Made by a program: the position numbers and the translations under genes. Below, one piece after another: positions 32,014-44,577 of a stretch of DNA of 64,000 nt. The notes under the pieces are model-generated. The model was not told the origin of the DNA. It saw only the letters and a program-made list of their open reading frames with translations, and made no database searches. Source of the stretch: Luteibacter yeojuensis (GTDB lineage Bacteria > Pseudomonadota > Gammaproteobacteria > Xanthomonadales > Rhodanobacteraceae); assembly GCF_000964085.1 (NCBI RefSeq), contig NZ_JZRB01000030.1, forward strand, positions 1 to 64,000. Reading direction: 5' to 3'. Position 1 is the first letter of the stretch. Each line of letters starts with the position of its first letter.

Positions 32014-32454
32014 CTAAAGCTCGCGCAGCGCTACGCTGCATGCGGCGTGGTAGGCCGCCATCGCCGCGATCGTCGCCGGCGATGCATGCAGCACCGGCAG
32101 GTGGCCAGGCGCCACCTGCACGTCGATGCATACGTGCACGTCCACTTCCATGAGCCCCACCACCTGCAGGATGGCATCGCGTTGCGGTGCCAGCGCATGC
32201 AGCAGCGCGCTGATCGCGGTATCCACCGAATACGTGCGCTGCGGTGGCAGCGTCACCGCCCAGCCGTGCGTGCGCCGGGCTTGCGCCGCCTCGTCGTCCA
32301 CGTCGCCCTTCTGCCAGCTGGCGCCCCCCTCGATGCCGAAACCGCTTACAAGGTGGTCGAGCACGTGGTGCTCGGACGTGAGCCGGAACGACGCCGTGAC
32401 CACGGGCGTGCGTTGCGCAAGGTCGGTGTCGATATCGAGCGTGCCGGTGGCCAT
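32014..32454 (-). CDS. DUF4279 domain protein
   Basis: 146-residue protein that fits DUF4279: an N-terminal strand region (VVTASFRLTSEHHVLDHLV), KGDVDDEAAQARRTHGWAVTL with the conserved W, and YSVDTAISALLHALAPQRDAI. No signal peptide or membrane helix. Some DUF4279 proteins act as immunity proteins, but no toxin gene is visible here, so no function is claimed. It is convergent with sufT (7-base gap) and divergent from the metalloprotease gene. Confidence 0.6.
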   Translation of the reverse strand: MATGTLDIDTDLAQRTPVVTASFRLTSEHHVLDHLVSGFGIEGGASWQKGDVDDEAAQARRTHGWAVTLPPQRTYSVDTAISALLHALAPQRDAILQVVGLMEVDVHVCIDVQVAPGHLPVLHASPATIAAMAAYHAACSVALREL

Positions 32455-32499
32455 GCGGGTTCCCCTTCGGTTTCGTGCGTAGCATCGCGTTTTTTCGCG

Positions 32500-32519
32500 A
32501 CCTAGGGAAACCCCTAGGT
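32500..32519. promoter_or_regulatory. Perfect 20-base palindrome in the DUF4279/metalloprotease intergenic region
   Basis: Arms ACCTAGGG and CCCTAGGT flank AAAC. It lies 46 bases before the DUF4279 start and 166 bases before the metalloprotease start. The half-site shape resembles those of NarL/LuxR-type regulators. The identity of the regulator is unknown. Confidence 0.55.
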
Positions 32520-32684
32520 AGGCGCTCGCCAGTTCTTGCGATAGGTTGGCAAGGACTTTCGGTCTGGGGGGATTCGGAAGTCACACGGGCATTCGCGCTG
32601 CGGCGCGAAATCATCATCGTTCGGAATGTGGTCCTTCACGGCCGCAACGGCCTCGTGTTGCCCATTCCCGGAGGAGGAACGTAA

Positions 32685-34532
<1,848 letters not shown>

Positions 34533-34564
34533 GCGAACGCGCCAATGCAGTACTCCCGGGGAGG

Positions 34565-34595
34565 GGGCCAGGCTTGTCCTGGCCCTTTCCTTTTT
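34565..34595 (+). terminator. Rho-independent terminator of the M4 protease gene
   Basis: Stem GGGCCAGG / CCTGGCCC with loop CTTGT, followed by TTTCCTTTTT. It is 32 bases after the stop codon. Confidence 0.9.
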
Positions 34596-34602
34596 CCACG
34601 CC

Positions 34603-34630
34603 GTGGTAGGAGCTTGCTTGCAAGCGATGC
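34603..34630. repeat. REP-like palindrome, variant copy
   Basis: GTGGTAGGAGCTTGCTTGCAAGCGATGC follows the class 1 plan (GGAGC, then a GCTTGC...GCAAGC palindrome, then GATG) but with TAGGAGC instead of TGGGAGC. Given here only as its parts: GTAGGAGC, CTTGCTTGCAAGCG, ATGC. It lies just after the metalloprotease terminator. Confidence 0.7.
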
Positions 34631-34741
34631 TCTTTGACCGGTTCATTCGCTAACGCGAATGAACCGATGTCGTAGGGCGCGGCTTAGGCCTACAGGTTTT
34701 TCAGCCGCCGGCCATAGGCCCATGCTTGCGATGTGCCTAAC

Positions 34742-34758
34742 GTGGGTGGTCCACCCAC
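34742..34758. promoter_or_regulatory. Small perfect inverted repeat before the S8 protease gene
   Basis: GTGGGTGG-T-CCACCCAC, 19 bases before the start codon and just upstream of the CGGAGGG that would bind the ribosome. A hairpin here could mask or expose the ribosome-binding site. Confidence 0.45.
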
Positions 34759-34776
34759 CACGGAGGGCACCTCGCC

Positions 34777-36105
34777 ATGCGTTACCTCGTTCCCTGTTTT
34801 CTTCTTCTCGCCGCCATGCCCGCACCCGCGGCCACGCGCTTCATCGTGCGCTTCGCCGACCAGGCCTCGGCGGAGGCCGCGCGTGTCGCCTCCACGCCGC
34901 CGGCGCCATCCGCGCGCGCACGCCGCGCGGCTCGCCTCGTCGATCCCGGCCAGCCGCGCCACGTCGCCACGCTGGCGACCGGCGCGCAGCTGTTCGACGT
35001 CGACGATGGCAACCCCGCGCATTTCGTGCGCCTGCCCGGCGTCGTCAGCGTCGAGGAGGATCGCATGGCGCGGCCCTTCGCGCTGCCCGATCCGCTCTAC
35101 CCGCGTCAGTGGTCGTTGCACGATGCCCGCGCGGGCATTGACGCGAACGTGGCGTGGGCACGCACGCGGGGCGCGGGTGCCCTCGTCGCCGTGCTCGATT
35201 CCGGCATCACGGCGCATCCCGAGCTCGACGGCCAGCAGGTGCCGGGTTACGACTTCGTCAGCGACGCCGACCGCGCGCGTGACGGCGATGGCCGCGACGC
35301 CGATCCGCGCGACGAGGGCGACTGGGAGGATCCGGGCGAATGTGGGCGGCGCCGCGCGGCCGCGCCGTCGACGTGGCATGGCACGCACGTGGCGGGCCTT
35401 GCCGTCGCACGGCGTGGCAACCAGTTGGGCATCGTGGGCGTGGCGCCGGAGGCGAAGCTCATGCCCGTGCGCGTGCTCGCCGCGTGCGGTGGCCGCCTGT
35501 CCGACATCATCGACGCCATCGCCTGGGCGTCCGGTGGCCACGTGCCGGGCGTGCCGGCGGCGTCGCGCCGCGCCGACGCCATCAACCTCAGCCTGGGCCT
35601 GGAGGGTGCGTGTGGTGCCGCGCTGGGTGATGCCATCGCGCAGGCCAGGGCACGCGGTTCGGTGGTCGTCGCCGCGGCGGGTAACGAATCGGTCGCCGCC
35701 ACCACGTTCGCGCCGGGCAACTGCCCGGGCGTGGTCGCGGTCGGTGCGCTCGATCGCCGCGCTGGGCAGGCGTGGTATTCGAACCACGGGGCAGGGGTGA
35801 CGCTCGCGGCCCCGGGCGGTGCGCTCGCGCGCCAGCGCATCGACGACCTCATCTCGGCGGTGGACCAGGGCAGCCGCACGCCCTGGCGCAGCGTCTTCCG
35901 CTACATGGCGGGCACGTCCATGGCGGCGCCGCTGGTCAGCGGCACGGTGGCGCTCATGCGCTCGCTCGACCCCGACCTTGGCGTGGACGAGGTGGCGCGC
36001 CACCTCGTCGACAATGCGCGGCCGGCACGTTGCCCGAAGGGCTGCGGCGCCGGCTTGCTCGATGCGGGCGCCACGCTCGACGCGGTGGCGCAGGGCAGGC
36101 CCTAG
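34777..36105 (+). CDS. Secreted S8 (subtilisin-like) serine protease
   Basis: 442-residue secreted protease. Signal peptide (LVPCFLLLAAMPAPAA), a pro-region (residues about 20-100, FIVRFADQASAEAARV, with a VEED segment), then the S8 domain with the triad: Asp in VAVLDSGITAHPEL, His in WHGTHVAGLAVAR and Ser in AGTSMAAPLVSGTVALM. It ends in LVDNARPARCPKGCGAGLLDAG. The cysteines (CPKGCG and an earlier ECGRRR) suggest disulfides. The gene follows the M4 protease gene after a terminator, so it is separately transcribed. Its stop overlaps that of the convergent asparaginase-like gene. Confidence 0.96.
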   Translation: MRYLVPCFLLLAAMPAPAATRFIVRFADQASAEAARVASTPPAPSARARRAARLVDPGQPRHVATLATGAQLFDVDDGNPAHFVRLPGVVSVEEDRMARPFALPDPLYPRQWSLHDARAGIDANVAWARTRGAGALVAVLDSGITAHPELDGQQVPGYDFVSDADRARDGDGRDADPRDEGDWEDPGECGRRRAAAPSTWHGTHVAGLAVARRGNQLGIVGVAPEAKLMPVRVLAACGGRLSDIIDAIAWASGGHVPGVPAASRRADAINLSLGLEGACGAALGDAIAQARARGSVVVAAAGNESVAATTFAPGNCPGVVAVGALDRRAGQAWYSNHGAGVTLAAPGGALARQRIDDLISAVDQGSRTPWRSVFRYMAGTSMAAPLVSGTVALMRSLDPDLGVDEVARHLVDNARPARCPKGCGAGLLDAGATLDAVAQGRP

Positions 36106-36587
36106 ACGGCTTCGAAGCGGTTGGCGTCGCGGTTCTTGCGCACTTTCTTCGGGTCCCACACGCGGCCGTTCATGGCGATGTACACGCCATCGGCCAGCGT
36201 CTGCACCGCGCCCACCGCACAGCCCACGTTGAACACCGCGTCGGAACCCTGGAAGCGCGCCGGGTTCAGCGCGCCGGTCAGCACGATGACCTTGCCGGGG
36301 ATGCCGTCGAGGATGGCGGCGGTCTCCACCATGGTGTCGGTGCCGTGGGTGACCAGCACGTGGCGGTGCGGCTGCGCCTCGATGGTGCTGCGGACCAGGG
36401 CGCGGTCCTCGTCGGTCACGTGCAGGCTGTCCTTGCGCAGGATGGGGATCACGTCGAAGCGGAACGCGACGCCCAGCTGGGCCAGGATCTCACCGATCTG
36501 CGGCGCACCGATCTGGTAATCCGACTTGTCGTCGAAGTAGATCTTGTCGATGGTGCCGCCGGTGGTGACGATGGTGAGATGCTGCAT
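36102..36587 (-). CDS. Asparaginase-like protein, N-terminal domain only
   Basis: 161-residue protein resembling only the N-terminal domain of L-asparaginases (about 330 residues). Both active-site signatures are present: TTGGTIDKIYFDD (first Thr) and VLVTHGTDTMVETA (second Thr, Asp). The C-terminal domain needed for the tetramer and part of the active site is absent, and no frameshift is visible after it, so it looks like a stand-alone short family rather than a decayed gene. Activity on asparagine is unproven. The start at 36587 is favoured (MQHLTIVTTGG) with AGG 8 bases upstream; a start at 36605 is also open. Confidence 0.85.
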   Translation of the reverse strand: MQHLTIVTTGGTIDKIYFDDKSDYQIGAPQIGEILAQLGVAFRFDVIPILRKDSLHVTDEDRALVRSTIEAQPHRHVLVTHGTDTMVETAAILDGIPGKVIVLTGALNPARFQGSDAVFNVGCAVGAVQTLADGVYIAMNGRVWDPKKVRKNRDANRFEAV

Positions 36588-36641
36588 GGGCTGACCTGAT
36601 GGCATGGATCGGGGGGCGCCTAGTCTAGCGCCCCCGGCCCC

Positions 36642-38291
36642 TCAGGTCGCGGGCTGCCCCGTGGCCAGCAGGGTGTCCTCGTCGTTGGCCGGCAGCGCCA
36701 GGCGGTCAAGGCCGCGCGCGAAGAAGCGGCGGCATGCCGCGGCGGGGCGCCCGTCGCCGGCGGCCTCGCCCCACGAGGCCGAGCGCACCAGCAGGGCACC
36801 GGCCATGCACCGGGCGAGGGTGAAGGCGATGGCGCGCGCACTGGCTTCCAGCGCGGCACGGTCGCCAACCACGTCGCCGAGCAGGGATTCGGTGGTGTCC
36901 AGGGTGGCGTTGATCGTGGCGAGCTCGGGCGCGCCAGCCGGCACGAGGTTTGCCACCGCGGCACGCAGCGGTGCAAGGCCACTGGCCCCCAGCGCGCGCA
37001 GCATGTCGAGCGAAAGCACGTTGGTGGTGCCCTCCCATATCGCGTACACCTGCGCATCGCGCAGCAGTTGTGGCAACCCCGTGTCTTCGATGTAGCCGGC
37101 ACCGCCGAAACATTCCAGGGCTTCGGAGGCGATGCGGATCGATGCCTTCGCCGTCCATAGCTTGGCCAGCGGCGTCAGCAGGCGCAGCAGCGCGGCGCCG
37201 TGCGCATCCGCCGCGCCGCGTTCCACGTGACCCAGCAGTTCCGCGACATGGAAGGCCAGCGAGAACGCACCTTCGTACTCGGCCTGCATGTTCGCCAGGG
37301 TGCGTGCGTGCAACGGCTGGTCGATGAGCCGCGCGCCGAACGCCGTGCGCCGCGTGGCGTAATCGCGTGCCAGTGCGATGGCGCGCGCCATCGTTGCCAC
37401 GGCGCACACGGCGTTCCACGTGCGGGTGACATTGAGCATGGGCGCCACCTGGCGCACGCCATGCTCCAGTGGGCCCACCGGCGTGGCCGGCACGCCGTCG
37501 AGCGTGACCTCGGCGGTCGGCAGCTCATGCGTGCCCAGCTTCTTCTTCAGGCGGTCGATGGTGAGGCCCTGCCAGCGGCCTTCCTCGTCTTTCGTTTCGA
37601 CGTAGAACAGCGCGAGCGCCGACGTGCCGGGGCCCGCGCCCTCGGGGCGGGCCAGCGCCAGCGCGGCTTCGCCCACCACGGCCGAGCTGAACCACTTGCG
37701 GCCATACAGGCGCCACTGCCCGCGCGCGTCGCGGCGGGCCACGGTTTCGGTGCGCCCCACGTCCGAGCCGCCCGGCGTTTCCGTCATCCACTGGCCCGAA
37801 AGCCAGAACGTGGCGGCGTCGCGGCTGAGGAAGTGGGGCAGGGCGCGGTCGATCAGTTCCCGGTTGCCGGAGGCTTTCAAGGCCGTCGCGGCGCCATCGG
37901 TCATCGCCAGGGGGCAGCAGTAGAACTCGCTGGCCGGGTGGTAGAGGTACACCCGGGCAAAGGTTTCCACGCGCGACCAGGGCGACTCGCCATGGCCCGC
38001 GGCGAGCACCGCGTGGCGGGTCGTGATGTCGGCACCTTCTTCCCATGCAGACGTCAGGGCGATGCGATCGACACGGGCACCCCAGGCATCCCACTGCGTG
38101 AGCACGGGTTCCGTGCGCGGCGTGCGCATGCGGCGGTCGTACGCATCGAGCGCATAGTCGCCCAGCGCATCGAGGTCGGCCGCGCTGTCGGCCAGCCGGT
38201 CCACCGGCAACGCATGGCCAAGCCATGCATCGAGCACGCGGTCGTCGCGGAACGGATGCGCCAGGCGCGGCGCGTCCTGCAGGAAGCCCAT
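36642..38291 (-). CDS. Acyl-CoA dehydrogenase family protein, AidB-like
   Basis: 549-residue flavoprotein with the acyl-CoA dehydrogenase fold: SGQWMTETPGGSDVGRTETV (flavin/substrate region), LALFYVETKD, RRTAFGARLIDQPLHARTLA, CFGGAGYIEDTGLPQLLRDA and VYAIWEGTTNVLSLDMLRAL. The length and ETPGGSD/IWEGTTN blocks are those of the AidB subgroup, whose E. coli member is part of the adaptive response to alkylation and binds DNA. No Ada or AlkB gene is in the window. Substrate unknown. It follows DUF2069 with 11 bases between. Confidence 0.92.
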   Translation of the reverse strand: MGFLQDAPRLAHPFRDDRVLDAWLGHALPVDRLADSAADLDALGDYALDAYDRRMRTPRTEPVLTQWDAWGARVDRIALTSAWEEGADITTRHAVLAAGHGESPWSRVETFARVYLYHPASEFYCCPLAMTDGAATALKASGNRELIDRALPHFLSRDAATFWLSGQWMTETPGGSDVGRTETVARRDARGQWRLYGRKWFSSAVVGEAALALARPEGAGPGTSALALFYVETKDEEGRWQGLTIDRLKKKLGTHELPTAEVTLDGVPATPVGPLEHGVRQVAPMLNVTRTWNAVCAVATMARAIALARDYATRRTAFGARLIDQPLHARTLANMQAEYEGAFSLAFHVAELLGHVERGAADAHGAALLRLLTPLAKLWTAKASIRIASEALECFGGAGYIEDTGLPQLLRDAQVYAIWEGTTNVLSLDMLRALGASGLAPLRAAVANLVPAGAPELATINATLDTTESLLGDVVGDRAALEASARAIAFTLARCMAGALLVRSASWGEAAGDGRPAAACRRFFARGLDRLALPANDEDTLLATGQPAT

Positions 38292-38302
38292 CGTGGAACC
38301 CT

Positions 38303-41045
<2,743 letters not shown>

Positions 41046-41046
41046 C

Positions 41047-41316
41047 ATGAACGCCGCGCGATTCGTCGTGAGGGGCCGGGTGCAGGGCGTGTTCTTCCGG
41101 GCCAGCACCCGCGAGCAGGCCGTGGGGCTTAAGCTCACCGGCCATGCGCGCAACATGATCGACGGCAGCGTCGAGGTAGTCGCCTACGGCGATGCCACGG
41201 CGCTCGACCAGCTCGAGGCCTGGCTGCATGACGGGCCGCCGACGGCGCAGGTGGAGGAGCTGTACCGGGAGGAGATCACGGTGCACGACGTGCCGGGCGA
41301 TTTCCTGACGAAGTAG
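41047..41316 (+). CDS. acyP: Acylphosphatase
   Basis: 89-residue enzyme that hydrolyses carboxyl-phosphate bonds such as acetyl phosphate. It has the conserved VRGRVQGVFFRASTREQA motif with the catalytic Arg, and the Asn in HARNMIDGSVEVVAYGD. It starts one base after the stop of the preceding gene. A class 2 REP pair begins immediately after its TAG stop. Confidence 0.97.
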   Translation: MNAARFVVRGRVQGVFFRASTREQAVGLKLTGHARNMIDGSVEVVAYGDATALDQLEAWLHDGPPTAQVEELYREEITVHDVPGDFLTK

Positions 41317-41411
41317 GTAGGAGCCCACCCTGTGGGCGACATCTTTTCGCGTGGCGTTGCAGGGCCTGTTGCTTTGTCGCGAAAGGCATCGCCCACGCAG
41401 TGGGCTCCTAC
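41317..41411. repeat. REP-like inverted pair, class 2
   Basis: Arms GTAGGAGCCCAC..GTGGGCGACA followed by CTTTTCGCG-like sequence, and the reverse complement ending in GTGGGCTCCTAC. The internal arms contain TTTTCGCG / CGCGAAA. It begins one base after the acyP stop codon and lies between acyP and the convergent PCuAC gene. Confidence 0.9.
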
Positions 41412-41421
41412 AAATGGAGCA

Positions 41422-41859
41422 CTAGGGCCCGGTGGCGTTCGCCGGCTTCGCGACAAAGGTGACCGGCAGCTTGCTGCCGTCGGAAAGCTCGAACGTCACC
41501 ACCACCTTGTCGCCCGGGTTCACCGGGTGCTTCGGCTGCATGAGCATGACGTGGAAGCCGCCGGGCGAGAACGCGACCGTGCCGTTGGCCGGCACGGCGA
41601 CCTTGTCGACCATCTCCATGCGGCCCATGCCGGTCTCGGTGCTGCTCTTGTGGATCATGGCGTCGCCGTAGTCGGCGCTTTCGGCACCCGTGATGGCGAG
41701 GCCCTCGGCCGAGGTGTTCTGCAGCGTGACATAACCACCGGCTGGCAGGCCGCCGGGTAGCACGCGGATCCATGCGCCTCTGGCCTTGATGGCGGTGGGC
41801 TCGGCGGCGTGCGCGGCGCCCGTGGCGAGCAGGGCGGCGAGGAAGAGGGTGCGCGTCAT
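41422..41859 (-). CDS. Periplasmic copper chaperone PCu(A)C
   Basis: 145-residue secreted protein (signal peptide TLFLAALLATGAAHA). The copper site pattern is present: His/Met residues in AMIHKSS, GMGRMEMVD and GGFHVMLMQP match H-x10-M-x21-H-x-M. It delivers Cu(I) to the CuA centre of cytochrome c oxidase, or to SCO. It directly follows the SCO1 gene, sharing a base of its start (TGATG). Confidence 0.95.
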   Translation of the reverse strand: MTRTLFLAALLATGAAHAAEPTAIKARGAWIRVLPGGLPAGGYVTLQNTSAEGLAITGAESADYGDAMIHKSSTETGMGRMEMVDKVAVPANGTVAFSPGGFHVMLMQPKHPVNPGDKVVVTFELSDGSKLPVTFVAKPANATGP

Positions 41860-42470
41860 CAGGGCTCCAGGGACGTCAGCAGGTGCAGGTCGTGGACGAT
41901 GTCGTCCTGCGAGGCGGATGGCGTGGCGAGCAGGCGGGCCTTCCCCTTGCCGTCGAAGATGTAGATGGCCGAGCTGTGGCTCACCTCGTAGTTGCCGTCG
42001 CCGCGATCGGGCTCGCGCGTGAACGCCGAGCGGTAACGCTTGGCCAGCGCCTCCACGTCGGCCTGGGAGCCGACGAGGCCAACGGCGCGCTTGTCGAACG
42101 CATTGACATAGGTGTGCATGATGGCCGGCGTATCGCGCGCCGGGTCGACGCTGACGAAGAGGATGCGGACCTTGTCGGCCGGCGCGCCAAGGCGGTCGAG
42201 CACCACGTGCAGCTGGGTGAGCGTGAGCGGGCACACATCGGGGCAGTGCGTGTAGCCGAAATACATGATGGCCACCTTGCCGCGGTAATCGGCGCCGGTG
42301 ACGGGCTTGCCGTTATCGTCGGTGAGGCGAAAGTCGAGGTCGGGCAGGTGGCCGGCCACGTCGTTGAGCCGCCACGCCGGCTGCGCCTCGCGCTGGCAGG
42401 CGGCCAGGGGCAGCAGGGCGGCGAGGGCGAGCAGGGCCAGGAACACCCGGCGGCTACGAAACAGCTTCAT
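41859..42470 (-). CDS. SCO1/SenC copper chaperone lipoprotein
   Basis: 203-residue membrane-anchored protein with a signal peptide and lipobox (LLPLAACQ, Cys at about 26). It has the copper-binding CPDVCPLT (CxxxC) and the His in EVSHSSAIYIFD. It helps assemble the CuA centre of cytochrome oxidase. The ATG at 42470 has a GGAGTG site; a longer frame (from 42512) is not supported. Pairs with the PCu(A)C gene. Confidence 0.95.
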   Translation of the reverse strand: MKLFRSRRVFLALLALAALLPLAACQREAQPAWRLNDVAGHLPDLDFRLTDDNGKPVTGADYRGKVAIMYFGYTHCPDVCPLTLTQLHVVLDRLGAPADKVRILFVSVDPARDTPAIMHTYVNAFDKRAVGLVGSQADVEALAKRYRSAFTREPDRGDGNYEVSHSSAIYIFDGKGKARLLATPSASQDDIVHDLHLLTSLEP

Positions 42471-42550
42471 GCGACACTCCGGAGGCGAACCGCCGAAGCA
42501 TACGCCACCCATGCCGGGCGCACGGCATGGCCACCACCGGAAACCCCTTC

Positions 42551-42940
42551 ATGCGACAACCTGTCAGCCGCCCCACCGCGTTCCTCGCCGGCTTTGCCGG
42601 CGCCACCGCCGTCGCGTTCGGCGCCTTCGGCGCGCACGCGCTGCGTGGCAAGGTCGACGATACCGCGCTCGCCGTGTGGCACACCGCTGTCGAGTACCAC
42701 TTCTGGCACGCGCTGGCGTTGTTCGCAGGCATCATGGGGTTGCCCGCTGGCCGCGCACGCCGCGTGGCGCTCACGCTGTTCGGCGTCGGCATCGTGCTGT
42801 TCTCGGGCAGCCTTTACGCGCTAGCCCTGGGTGCGCCGCGCTGGACGGGCGCGATCACGCCGCTGGGCGGCGTAGCGTTCATGGCCGGCTGGGTGGCTGC
42901 CGCGATGTCACTGCGAAACATCTCAGCCCAGCGCGAGTAG
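42551..42940 (+). CDS. DUF423 family membrane protein
   Basis: 129-residue inner-membrane protein of the DUF423 family (YgdD in E. coli), function unknown. Four hydrophobic segments and the family motifs GAFGAHALRGK and TAVEYHFWHALALF; C-terminus APRWTGAITPLGGVAFMAGW. The ATG at 42551 is preferred because GGAAA lies seven bases before it; an ATG eight codons upstream (42527) is also open. Confidence 0.88.
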   Translation: MRQPVSRPTAFLAGFAGATAVAFGAFGAHALRGKVDDTALAVWHTAVEYHFWHALALFAGIMGLPAGRARRVALTLFGVGIVLFSGSLYALALGAPRWTGAITPLGGVAFMAGWVAAAMSLRNISAQRE

Positions 42941-42946
42941 CAGCGC

Positions 42947-44452
42947 TCAACCGCCGCCACCCTTGCCGCCAGCCTGGCCGGCGAAGGGGCTCATCTCTGA
43001 ACTCGGTGCAGGCATGTCCATGAGCGAGGACGCCGCCGTGGCCCTTTCGATCCGCAGGCTGCCCAGCACGCTCATGGAGTGGAAGAACCGCCACGGGTCG
43101 CCACTGCCCACGCCAAGCGCGATGTGCGTGGAATCGAAGCGGCGCTGGGCGGAATCAAAACTCACCCAACGATTCTGGATCCAGGCCTGGGTCCATGCAT
43201 GGGGCACGAAGACGCGAGCCGCGCCACCGTACCGGTCCACGTAAACGATGCCCGTGACGACCCGTGCCGGGATGCCCAGCGCACGTGCCAGCGCCGTGAG
43301 CAACACGGCATGCTCGGTGCAATCGCCGCGGCGCGTGTGCATGGTTTCCAGCGCGGAGGCGTAGCCCACGTCCAGTCCCTTTTCCGAGATGTAATCGGAA
43401 AGATAGGAGCGCAGCCGGCGCATGCGTTGCAGGTCGCTCGCGGCATCGCCGACGATGCGTCGCGCCATCGCGATGACCTCGGGTGATTCGGATTGCACCC
43501 ATGGATTGGCCGCGGTGTCGTCGACACCCGGGCCGGCCTCGGTGCTGTCGGGTACCGCGAAGCCGACATCGATCTGGTAAAGCCCATCGCCCAGCGGGTG
43601 CACATGCTGCTCGTCGGTTTCGATGAACGGGTTAGGCCGGTCGCCACGCACGGTGATGAGGTAGCGCACGGGCGCCACGCGCATGCTGGACACCATGGGG
43701 CGGGGCGATTCCACCATCGCCGCGCGGAGAAGGTCGACATCTTGGTCCGGTGCGTTGGCACACGCCTGGTCGCAGGCGGCCATTTCCATGTGGAAGCCAA
43801 GCAAGGGCGCGATGCCACGGCGCACATTGCCGTTGTCGTCCACCCAGGTATCGACGTACTGGCTGCCGTTGGCGCCGGCAAGGCTCTGCCGCAGGTGGTG
43901 CAGGGTTTCGCGGCCCTGCGGCAGGTCCACTGTCTCGTCGCCGATGACGACCACGTCGACGGTGGCCACCTGCTGCTTCTGCGGATCGAAATTCCGTGTC
44001 TGGTACGTGGTGCCGGGCTTGAATCCCCGCCGTACCATGTTGAGCCGCTGGCCTTCGACCATGGCGGCGCCGGTAGGCCAGATCAGCAGGTTCACCCGCG
44101 ACTGGCCGCCTACCGTGTTGGCGACCTGGAACGCGCCGTCGTCGCGCCGCTCGCCTTCCACCAGGTTTTCCTGCGACGACATCGACGACTTCGCGAAAAA
44201 GCCCAGCGGCACGCCCGCGGCGGACTCGACCGACTGGATCTCGGTGCGCATGGCCAGCGGGGTCTTGATCCGGGTGAGCCGGAAATCGAGCACCTGCGAG
44301 GTGGTGACCTTGTCCTGGGCCACCTCGCGGTCGATTTTCAGCTTGCCCACCTTGCGGCCGTCGAGCATGACGGTCATCCAGGTTTCCGTGGCCAGCGCGC
44401 ACGCCGGGGCCAGGCACAGCAGTACGGCGAGAACAGCGCGTGAGCGTCTCAT
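42947..44452 (-). CDS. Secreted transglutaminase-like protein
   Basis: 501-residue exported protein (signal peptide LAVLLCLAPACALA). The C-terminal third holds a transglutaminase-like cysteine protease fold: the Cys in RRGDCTEHAVLLTALARALGIPAR, the His in VFVPHAWTQAWIQ, and the Asp nearby in VSFDSAQ. This is the family trait of periplasmic or outer surface peptidases. The N-terminal 300 residues (beginning TETWMTVMLDGRKVGKLKID) are of unknown fold. The last residues are Gly-rich (GQAGGKGGGG). Substrate unknown. Confidence 0.88.
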   Translation of the reverse strand: MRRSRAVLAVLLCLAPACALATETWMTVMLDGRKVGKLKIDREVAQDKVTTSQVLDFRLTRIKTPLAMRTEIQSVESAAGVPLGFFAKSSMSSQENLVEGERRDDGAFQVANTVGGQSRVNLLIWPTGAAMVEGQRLNMVRRGFKPGTTYQTRNFDPQKQQVATVDVVVIGDETVDLPQGRETLHHLRQSLAGANGSQYVDTWVDDNGNVRRGIAPLLGFHMEMAACDQACANAPDQDVDLLRAAMVESPRPMVSSMRVAPVRYLITVRGDRPNPFIETDEQHVHPLGDGLYQIDVGFAVPDSTEAGPGVDDTAANPWVQSESPEVIAMARRIVGDAASDLQRMRRLRSYLSDYISEKGLDVGYASALETMHTRRGDCTEHAVLLTALARALGIPARVVTGIVYVDRYGGAARVFVPHAWTQAWIQNRWVSFDSAQRRFDSTHIALGVGSGDPWRFFHSMSVLGSLRIERATAASSLMDMPAPSSEMSPFAGQAGGKGGGG

Positions 44453-44541
44453 GGGCGTACTTCCGGATTGTCGGGGACAGCTGCATAACACCACGTTCGC
44501 GGCCCGAGTCAAGCCCCCCATTCGTTGGGTGCCCGGCCCGC

Positions 44542-44547
44542 TAGAAT
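44542..44547 (+). promoter_or_regulatory. Possible -10 box of purT
   Basis: CTAGAATGGG contains TAGAAT, one base off consensus, 31 bases before the purT start. I see no clear -35 element. Confidence 0.4.
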
Positions 44548-44577
44548 GGGCGCTTTCCCACCCTGGACCCGCCTCCC

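Noticed and set aside
32014-32454. OsmC-like stress protein
   Set aside because: Initial thought from size, but no conserved OsmC cysteines are present; the strand and W pattern fits DUF4279 better.
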